A DNA stretch of 25,328 nucleotides from NCBI GenBank assembly GCA_938004115.1, contig CALKWS010000178.1:1-25328 (forward strand). Reading direction: 5' to 3'. The DNA is from an uncultured Ruaniaceae bacterium (GTDB lineage: Bacteria; Actinomycetota; Actinomycetes; Actinomycetales; Beutenbergiaceae). This document shows, piece by piece, positions 6,624 through 12,399 of the stretch. How positions within the stretch are numbered: position 1 is the stretch's first letter; each line of letters starts with the position of its first letter. The notes under the pieces were generated by a model that was not told the DNA's origin, made no database searches, and worked only from the letters and a program-made list of their open reading frames with translations. Made by a program: the position numbers and the translations under genes.

Positions 6624-7444
6624 CGGCGCCCACCCAGGCGCACGACGGCGCGACCGGCGCGATCACTCGTGCTCCGCGGAAGCCCGCCCCCACCGCCTTC
6701 ACGGTGATCGGCCTGGCTGCGGTGCTGCTGATCACGCTCTGGGCGGGTGCCGGGATCGACTTCACCCTGGCCCCGCTGATCCATGACCTGACGCGCGGTG
6801 AGGAAGTGCTGCGCCAGTTCGTGCCGAACTGGTCCTTCCTGGGCCGGGATGCGGTGATCACGGCCTCCCTGACCACGCTCTACATGGCGATCATCTCCTC
6901 GGTGATCGGCTGTGCGGTGGCGATGGTGGTGGCGCTGCTGGCCAGCAAGGTGTCCGCCCCGAACGCGGTCGTCTACCAGGTTGCCAAGGCTGTCATGTCC
7001 GCGGTGCGGTCCCTGCCCGATGTGGCCTACGGCCTGCTGTTCGTCGCGTTCGTGGGCACTGGGGCACTGGGCGGGATGGCCGCGCTCATCATGTTCAACA
7101 TCGGAGTCGCGGCCAAACTCACGGCGGAGAGCATCGACGCGGTGGACCCCGGCCCGATCGAGGCGGTCGAGGCCGCGGGCGGCAACCGGATCCAGCGCGC
7201 CTTCACCGCGATCATCCCGCAGGTGGCGCCGAACTACTTCTCCTACTGCTTCTACGTCTTCGAACTGAACCTGCGCGCGTCGCTGGTGATCGGCGTCGTC
7301 GGCGGTGGCGGGATCGGCCAGACGATCATGACCGAACTGGCCCGGTTCAACTACGACAACATCTCCGCGGTGATCGTGTTGTTCATCGTCGTGGTGTTCG
7401 TCCTGGACCGGGTGTCCCGCGCGATCAGGCGGAGGCTCACATGA
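6620..7444 (+). CDS. phnE: Phosphonate-type ABC transporter permease 1
   Basis: This is an integral membrane subunit forming half of the translocation channel with the next gene product. From ATG 6620 the protein has 274 residues. The segment at about 25-45 is the first membrane helix, followed by a periplasmic stretch and a five- to six-helix core of the MetI/BPD type. The ATPase-coupling loop EAVEAAGG begins at residue 181 and continues through GNRIQRAFTAIIPQV, a typical EAA motif of PhnE. The frame is open further upstream into phnC, but the ATG at 6620 gives the usual length and a cytoplasmic start MTAPTQAHDG. Its stop overlaps the next gene's ATG (ATGA, 7441-7444), so the two permeases are translationally coupled. 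Two different phnE genes in tandem are common in phosphite and phosphonate importers. Confidence 0.92.
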   Translation: MTAPTQAHDGATGAITRAPRKPAPTAFTVIGLAAVLLITLWAGAGIDFTLAPLIHDLTRGEEVLRQFVPNWSFLGRDAVITASLTTLYMAIISSVIGCAVAMVVALLASKVSAPNAVVYQVAKAVMSAVRSLPDVAYGLLFVAFVGTGALGGMAALIMFNIGVAAKLTAESIDAVDPGPIEAVEAAGGNRIQRAFTAIIPQVAPNYFSYCFYVFELNLRASLVIGVVGGGGIGQTIMTELARFNYDNISAVIVLFIVVVFVLDRVSRAIRRRLT

Positions 7445-8334
7445 CCGTCGACACCCCCATCACCCCCGCCCCCGCGGGTGCGGGCAAGCCGGCCCGGCCC
7501 GCGCCCCCGTCCAAGGTCCGCAAGACCGTGGGCATGCTCCTCCTCGCCGCCGTGCTGCTGCTCGCGTTCACCCAGGTGGACGCCCGGTGGGAGCGGCTCC
7601 CGGCGTTCATCACCGAGGCGCCCGGGTACGTGGCACTGATGACCCAGGGCGTGCTCAGCAACCCGGTGGTGGACCCGAACGCCGACTACTGGCTGGCGGC
7701 GATCAACGCGATGATCGAGTCGATCCAGATGGCCTGGATCGGCACGCTGATCGGAGCGGCGATCTCCTTCCCGCTCTCGTTCCTCGCCGCCTCCAACATC
7801 GCCCCGGCGCCGGTGGTGTTCGTGACCCGTCAGGTCCTCAACATCATCCGCGCGATCCCGGAACTGATCCTGGCGGTGGCGGTGATGATGCCGATCTTCG
7901 GCTTCGGGCCGCTGGCCGGTGCGATCGCCCTCGGTGTGGGTTCGGTGGGAACGCTGGGGAAGCTCTCCTCGGAAGCGATCGAGAGCGTCGACACCGGCCC
8001 GATCGAAGCGGTCAGCGCCTCCGGGGCCAGGAAGATGCAGGTGCTGCGCTGGGCCGTGGTGCCGCAGGTGCTGCCGGAGATCGTGGCGTTCTGGCTCTAC
8101 CGGTTCGAGATCAACATCCGGGCAGGGGCGATCCTGGGGGCGTTGGGCGCCGGTGGTATCGGATCGTTGCTCAGCGCCCTGTTCAACGTGCGCGCCTGGG
8201 ATCGCATCGGTATCACGTTGGTCACGATCATCGTCATCACCATCATCGTCGACCAGATCTCGGCACGGGTGCGTTCCCGGATCATCTTCGGTGACACCAA
8301 GGTCCGGGTGATGGAGCCGGCGGAGGTGCACTGA
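7441..8334 (+). CDS. phnE: Phosphonate-type ABC transporter permease 2
   Basis: The second membrane subunit of the importer has 297 residues. After a Pro/Ala-rich cytoplasmic N-terminus (about 1-30), a helix (GMLLLAAVLLLAF) and a roughly 60-residue extracytoplasmic segment precede the core membrane domain starting at INAMIESIQMAWIGTLIG. The EAA coupling loop EAVSASGARKMQVLRWAVV begins at residue 189. It ends with VRVMEPAEVH after the last helix. It is similar in layout to the preceding permease but clearly diverged, consistent with a heterodimeric channel. The start ATG lies in the stop of phnE1. The stop is followed at once by a terminator-like dyad and the convergent DUF222 gene, so this is the last gene of the operon. 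Confidence 0.92.
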   Translation: MTVDTPITPAPAGAGKPARPAPPSKVRKTVGMLLLAAVLLLAFTQVDARWERLPAFITEAPGYVALMTQGVLSNPVVDPNADYWLAAINAMIESIQMAWIGTLIGAAISFPLSFLAASNIAPAPVVFVTRQVLNIIRAIPELILAVAVMMPIFGFGPLAGAIALGVGSVGTLGKLSSEAIESVDTGPIEAVSASGARKMQVLRWAVVPQVLPEIVAFWLYRFEINIRAGAILGALGAGGIGSLLSALFNVRAWDRIGITLVTIIVITIIVDQISARVRSRIIFGDTKVRVMEPAEVH

Positions 8335-8340
8335 GCCGCG

Positions 8341-8382
8341 CCCACGGCGCACCACGCCACCGAAGGCGTGCGCGCCCGTGGC
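8341..8382. terminator. Terminator-like dyad between convergent phnE and DUF222 gene
   Basis: CCACGGCGC...CACGCC (from 8342) can pair with GGCGTG...GCGCCCGTGG (to 8382) around the loop ACCGAA, giving about fifteen pairs with two small bulges. It lies in the 75-bp gap between two converging genes and could act on both strands. There is no U-tract, as is frequent for actinobacterial terminators. Confidence 0.5.
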
Positions 8383-8409
8383 CACCGGCACACGTGTGGC
8401 CTGCATGGC

Positions 8410-10542
8410 TCAGAACGGTGGCTCGCCCTCATCGTCGGATCCGGTGGCGTTGGCGGATTTCCCGCTGTCGGCGACCGCCCGTCGTCGTGCGTCCGTGCCC
8501 TGCGCAGGGTCAGCGGCGCCCGCGGCGGGCGCGGATGTTGCGAAGGCCGACGCCGATGCCGATCCGCGTGTCGCGCCACCGGGAGCGTCGGGCCGCCCTT
8601 CCGCGCCGGTGTGTGCCTCGGGACCAGCCGGCCCCTGCGCCGGCGTCAGGCGGCGCTGGATCTGCTCCAGGGACTCTCCTCCGGCAGCCAGGTTCGTCGG
8701 ATTGGACTCCTCGGCCGTGCCGGGGTCGCTGAGCGGCTCGGTGCGGAGTTCCTCGGCGACCTTGCCGAGTTCCTCGGCGAGTGCCGCCGCGGCCCGGCCC
8801 ACATCGTGGGCATCGGCCAGCGGGTCGATCACCTCGGCCGGTCTGCGGTAGACGTTGCCGGAGGGAGAGGTCCAGTGAGTGTTACCCATCGCATCCCGGC
8901 TGACCTTCCAATCGCCACCGGTCTTCATCTGGTGGTGCCGAACGCACAACAGGTGCAGATTCGTCTCGACCGTCTGTGCCCATGCCGGCTGTGAATCGTC
9001 GAACGGGTCGATGTGATCGATCTGGCACCGGGACCCAGGCTGCTCACAGCCCACGAACCGGCAGGTGCGGTCCCGGGTCATGATCAGGTCCCGCAGCGCC
9101 GCAGAGGGGACGTAGGAGTCGGTGGCGCGCAAGCCGAGCATCTCCTCCAGGTACGCCACCGGGTCGAGTGCGCCGGCGGCGGCCACCAGGGCGATGAGTT
9201 CGGTGGCATCGTGACCGCTCAGGGCGGCGGCGTCGTACTGCCGGGCCTCCTCGCCCGTGCCATGGCCGCGTGCCGCGCGGCTCTTCGCGGCGCGCCGCCG
9301 TTCCAGGTCGGTCAGGCTCCCGGTGGCCGAGTCGGTGTGCAGGACGGAGTAGGGTCCGGCACCCGTGGCGAGTTTGCGTACCACATCGGCGCCGATCGGA
9401 CCGTAACCGGCGAGTTGACCGGGTAGATCGTCGCGGTAGGCCAGCGTGGAGGCCGCGACGGTGACCATCAGGTGTGGACGTGCCCCCTGCCGGCGCGGGA
9501 GGGCGCAGCCACCTGGGGTGTAGCCGGAGTCGAGGGTCTCCGCGAACACCTGGCTGAAGGCATCGGCCCGGCGCGCACCCACCGGCCGGTCGTCGTCGGC
9601 ATCCTTCTGGCCCGCGAGGGCGTCGATCGCGGTGAACGCGGCCATGGCCTCGGTCGCGGGCAGGTATGCGTTGATCCACGCCATGCCGTCGGGGGCGGCG
9701 TTGAGCGAGACGGTGCGAGTCTTCTTCGCCTTCTCGTGCCGGGTGCGGGCGTAGTCGGGGTCCACGGCAACGGCGGCGGTGGCCACCCGCTTGCGCAGTT
9801 GCGCGCTGGTGATGACCTCCGCGGTGGGGAGCAGGCTGCGATGCACCGCCCGGGCCCGCAGTGCCGGCAGCCCGTCGGTGCCATCGATCAGGATGTCTAC
9901 TTTTCGTTCGTCGATCCGGCCGGTGCGCAGCGCCTCATGGAGTTCGGGCATCTCCTTCAACGCCTCGGCGCGAGCGGCCAGTTTGCCCGCGGCGTACCCG
10001 GTCAACGACAGATGGGCGGAGATCTGCTCGGTGACGTAGAGACCCTTGCCCTTCCCGGTGGCGCGGTCACTGAACGCGGCTACCAGATCCGCTTGCTGGG
10101 CGCACAGCCACGAGGACAGCCGCTGGGTGGCCCTGATCAGCTCCAGCAGGACGGGGTCATCGACCCGGTCCGGATCGATCGCGGCGGCCTTGACGGCCAG
10201 GTCCGCGCTCGGCAACTCAGCGGACAGTGCCCGCAGCGCACGAACTTCCTCGGGCAATTCACGCTCGGCGTCGATCCAGCCTTCGGGGATCTGCGCACTG
10301 ACCTCCTCCGTCCATGCCGCGTACGCGTTCTCCGCCCGCCTCCGCCCCGGGCGCGTGGTGCGTCGACGCCTGGCCCGGCGGCTGCGCTCGGCACGCCACT
10401 GGTACTCACGCGGGTCCGCCGCCGGATCCGCTGGACCTGGCCCTCGACTGCCGCCGGTCTGACCCCGGGGCGCCCGCCCACCGGACCGCTCAGCCCGGTC
10501 CGACGGCCCATGGCCGGGGTGCGGTGGCATCGTCGAGGACAT
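8410..10542 (-). CDS. DUF222 domain / HNH endonuclease-like protein (13E12 family)
   Basis: This large actinobacterial family carries an N-terminal DUF222 helical domain and a C-terminal HNH nuclease fold; its biological role is unsettled. The 710 residues start at ATG 10542; another Met is residue 5. Residues 1-75 are basic and disordered, DUF222 spans about 90-460, and the HNH motif reads CRFVGC (zinc ligands), QIDHID with His510, NLHLLCVRHHQMK with His536/537. The catalytic His and the zinc Cys pairs are all present, so the nuclease should be active. The last 130 residues are low complexity and end in GDDEGEPPF-like acidic residues. A TACGTT -10 exactly six bases upstream of ATG and no Shine-Dalgarno suggest leaderless expression; an overlapping LexA-like dyad suggests SOS control, as reported for some mycobacterial 13E12 genes. 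Multicopy family, so transfer or duplication is plausible. Confidence 0.9.
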   Translation of the reverse strand: MSSTMPPHPGHGPSDRAERSGGRAPRGQTGGSRGPGPADPAADPREYQWRAERSRRARRRRTTRPGRRRAENAYAAWTEEVSAQIPEGWIDAERELPEEVRALRALSAELPSADLAVKAAAIDPDRVDDPVLLELIRATQRLSSWLCAQQADLVAAFSDRATGKGKGLYVTEQISAHLSLTGYAAGKLAARAEALKEMPELHEALRTGRIDERKVDILIDGTDGLPALRARAVHRSLLPTAEVITSAQLRKRVATAAVAVDPDYARTRHEKAKKTRTVSLNAAPDGMAWINAYLPATEAMAAFTAIDALAGQKDADDDRPVGARRADAFSQVFAETLDSGYTPGGCALPRRQGARPHLMVTVAASTLAYRDDLPGQLAGYGPIGADVVRKLATGAGPYSVLHTDSATGSLTDLERRRAAKSRAARGHGTGEEARQYDAAALSGHDATELIALVAAAGALDPVAYLEEMLGLRATDSYVPSAALRDLIMTRDRTCRFVGCEQPGSRCQIDHIDPFDDSQPAWAQTVETNLHLLCVRHHQMKTGGDWKVSRDAMGNTHWTSPSGNVYRRPAEVIDPLADAHDVGRAAAALAEELGKVAEELRTEPLSDPGTAEESNPTNLAAGGESLEQIQRRLTPAQGPAGPEAHTGAEGRPDAPGGATRGSASASAFATSAPAAGAADPAQGTDARRRAVADSGKSANATGSDDEGEPPF

Positions 10543-10557
10543 AGAACAAACGTACTA
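10542..10557 (-). promoter_or_regulatory. LexA-like (SOS) dyad over the leaderless promoter of the DUF222 gene
   Basis: Read on the minus strand the sequence is TAGTAC-GTTT-GTTCTA. The arms are inverted repeats with one mismatch, and 9 of 12 arm positions match the mycobacterial SOS box TCGAAC-N4-GTTCGA. The -10 candidate TACGTT (10554-10549) lies inside it, six bases before the ATG whose A is the last base of the dyad. A bound repressor would block initiation directly. Confidence 0.45.
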
Positions 10558-10599
10558 GCGACCACCGACATCGGCCTATGGCGCGCGTTCAAACGGGGA

Positions 10600-10679
10600 T
10601 AGCGCGGGGTGGCAGGACGGGTTCCCGGGGGCCGCGGGCTAGCGCGGGGTGGCAGGGTGGGTTCACAGCGGCCGCGATC
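10600..10679. repeat. 40-bp tandem duplication upstream of rplY
   Basis: Units 10600-10639 and 10640-10679 match at 33 of 40 positions. The first 17 bases (starting TAGCGCGGGG) are identical and later positions diverge. It lies in the 446-bp region between the divergent DUF222 gene and rplY, roughly 45 bases behind the DUF222 start and 150 before the rplY -10. No function is recognised. Confidence 0.85.
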
Positions 10680-10828
10680 GCAGGGCGCGGTTGCCGCCAC
10701 GCCGGCGACGGTGGCGCCCGTGCTTGCAGGGCGTGAGTCGGGGCGCTCGTGCCTTGGTGCGGAATGTGTGGGCTGCCCCACGCACCGTCCCCGGGGGCTG
10801 GGGTAGCGCCGCGCACCCGCGGTGGGGC

Positions 10829-10988
10829 TAAGATGGACAGGTTGCCTCGGCGAGGGACGTCGGTTGGGCAGGCCGCCCGCCGTCAGTCCGTGAATCGACG
10901 CGGTGGTCTCGACTTTCGTGTGTCGTCCGCCCGGCGTGCCTTCGCCCGAGGCGCGATCACCGCCCCACATGCTTTTCGGAGAATCGAC
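10829..10988 (+). promoter_or_regulatory. rplY promoter and about 150-nt leader
   Basis: TAAGAT (10829-10834) fits the TANNNT -10 pattern, with no evident -35. Transcription from about 10841 gives a leader of roughly 150 nt. It holds a small perfect hairpin CCTCG-G-CGAGG near the 5' end and further GC-rich pairing potential, and ends in the rplY ribosome-binding site GGAGA (10978-10982). The frame of rplY is open through the leader, but without L25 homology. The rest of the gap (10680-10828) shows nothing I recognise. Confidence 0.4.
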
Positions 10989-11633
10989 GTGTCTGACAAC
11001 GATAGGTACACCCTGACCGCCACTGCGCGCACCGAGTTCGGCAAGGGCGCCGCCCGCCGTGCTCGCCGTGCCGGACTCATCCCCGCCGTCCTGTACGGGC
11101 ACGGCGCCGACCCGGTGCACCTGTCCCTGCCCGGGCACGAGACCTGGCTCGCGCTGAAGGACAACCCGAACGCGCTGCTCACGCTCAAGATCGACGACGA
11201 GGACCAGTTGGCCCTGTCCAAGGACGTCCAGCGCGACCCGGTCCGCCGCACCATCGACCACGTCGACCTGGTGATGGTCCGCCGGGGCGAGAAGGTCTCC
11301 GTCGAGGTGGCGGTGGAGGTGCAGGGCGAGTCCGCACCGGGAACGATCCACACCGTGGAGCAGCAGACGGTGCTCGTGCTGGCCGAGGCCACCAGCATTC
11401 CGGAGTCGATCATCGCCAACATCGAGGACCTGGGCGACGGCGAGTACGTGCGCGTGTCGGACCTGACCTTCCCGGACGGGGTGGAGTCCGAGGAAGACCC
11501 GGAGACCGTGGTCATCAACGTCACCGTGCCGCGGATCTCCGAGGAAGACCTCGAGACCGATGCCGCCGAGGGCGAAGCGGCCGAGGCCGCCGCCGAGGAG
11601 CCGGCTGCCGAAGAGGGCGGCTCCGAGGACTGA
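10989..11633 (+). CDS. rplY: 50S ribosomal protein L25 / general stress protein Ctc
   Basis: It binds 5S rRNA in the large ribosomal subunit. The 214 residues show the long Ctc/TL5 form: an N-terminal 5S-binding domain (about 1-95: RTEFGKGAARRARRAGLIPAVLYG, then HVDLVMVRRGEKV) and a C-terminal beta domain (about 95-185: VEVAVEVQGESAPG, EDLGDGEYVRVSDL). The tail is acidic and Ala/Glu-rich, as in many actinobacteria. GTG at 10989 is chosen because GGAGA lies six bases upstream and homology starts right after; the frame extends upstream to 10749 without support. pth follows after 53 bases on the same strand, the usual rplY-pth pair. In related genomes prs is close upstream; here the importer block and the DUF222 gene separate them. 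Confidence 0.95.
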   Translation: MSDNDRYTLTATARTEFGKGAARRARRAGLIPAVLYGHGADPVHLSLPGHETWLALKDNPNALLTLKIDDEDQLALSKDVQRDPVRRTIDHVDLVMVRRGEKVSVEVAVEVQGESAPGTIHTVEQQTVLVLAEATSIPESIIANIEDLGDGEYVRVSDLTFPDGVESEEDPETVVINVTVPRISEEDLETDAAEGEAAEAAAEEPAAEEGGSED

Positions 11634-11686
11634 GCAGTCCGCTTCGAAAGTTCAGTGACGCGAAGGTCCAGTGAGTCGAGCGTGCA

Positions 11687-12286
11687 ATGAGCGCTGATCT
11701 CTGGCTGGTGGTGGGCCTGGGGAATCCCGGGCCCACCTACGCCAGGAACCGCCACAACGTGGGCGCGATGGTGGTCGACGCGCTCGCCGAGGACGTGCCC
11801 GGGCAGTTCCAGCGCCACCGGGCGCGCGCGGAAGTGCTCGATGGACGCCTGGGCACCATGCCGGGCGGGGCGCCCGGGCCGCGCGTCGTGCTCGCCAAGC
11901 CGAGCAGTTACATGAACCTCTCCGGGGGACCGGTGGCGGGGCTGTGCACGTTCTACTCCGTGCCACCCGACCGGCTGCTGGTGATCCACGACGAACTGGA
12001 CCTGCCCGAGCACACGCTGCGGCTCAAACGCGGAGGGGGCAGCGGCGGCCACAACGGTCTCAAGTCGATCACCGCTGCGCTCGGAACCGGTGACTACGTG
12101 CGCCTGCGCGTGGGCATCGACCGTCCCCCGGGCCGGATGAACCCGGCCGATTACGTGCTGCAGGATTTCCCCGCCGCCCAGCGCCCCGAGTGGGCGGTCA
12201 CCATCGAACAGGGCGCCGACGTGGTGCGCGACGTGATCCATCACGGCCTGGAGCGCACCCAGCACGTGTTACACACCCAGACCTGA
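11687..12286 (+). CDS. pth: Peptidyl-tRNA hydrolase
   Basis: It cleaves peptidyl-tRNA released from stalled ribosomes, recycling tRNA; it acts in the cytoplasm and is essential in bacteria. The 199 residues match the bacterial Pth length. The active-site residues are all there: Asn13 in GLGNPGPTY, catalytic His23 in NRHNVG, PSSYMNLSG with the conserved Asn, Asp102 in VIHDELDLP, and GGSGGHNGLKSI. The ATG at 11687 has only a poor ribosome-binding site, and the 53-base gap contains two copies of CAGTGA, so coupling with rplY is likely. Downstream lies a permease-like gene rather than mfd directly. Confidence 0.96.
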   Translation: MSADLWLVVGLGNPGPTYARNRHNVGAMVVDALAEDVPGQFQRHRARAEVLDGRLGTMPGGAPGPRVVLAKPSSYMNLSGGPVAGLCTFYSVPPDRLLVIHDELDLPEHTLRLKRGGGSGGHNGLKSITAALGTGDYVRLRVGIDRPPGRMNPADYVLQDFPAAQRPEWAVTIEQGADVVRDVIHHGLERTQHVLHTQT

Positions 12287-12293
12287 GCTCTCC

Positions 12294-12369
12294 TTCCGGA
12301 AAGTGGCGCCAGCGCGCGGAATATTCCGGCCGCTGATCGTGCCCTGGCCCGGGGTCCCCGCAGTACATT
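12294..12369 (+). promoter_or_regulatory. Palindromes and -10 box before the permease-like gene
   Basis: TTCCGGAA (12294-12301) and CGGAATATTCCG (12317-12328) are perfect palindromes sharing the half-site CGGAA. TACATT (12364-12369) is a TANNNT -10 candidate about 31 bases before the next gene's ATG. The outer half-sites CCGGAA (12296-12301) and TTCCGG (12324-12329) could also pair as an RNA stem behind pth. The role could be operator or terminator. Confidence 0.4.
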
Positions 12370-12399
12370 GACGCCGACCGAACAACCGGAAGGCTCAAG

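Noticed and set aside
7351..8406. 351-codon minus-strand frame opposite phnE genes, His/Arg/Asp-rich
   Set aside because: No domain; opposite two permeases with intact membrane segments and EAA motifs.
10600..10679. Possible CRISPR array or attachment site at the 40-bp duplication
   Set aside because: Only two adjacent units with no spacers, and no integrase, cas gene or insertion boundary nearby.
10749..10988. N-terminal extension of rplY
   Set aside because: No L25 similarity, and a good ribosome-binding site GGAGA serves the GTG at 10989.
10841..10988. Riboswitch or known L-protein autoregulatory leader before rplY
   Set aside because: Some pairing potential is present, but no known riboswitch or ribosomal-protein leader motif could be recognised.
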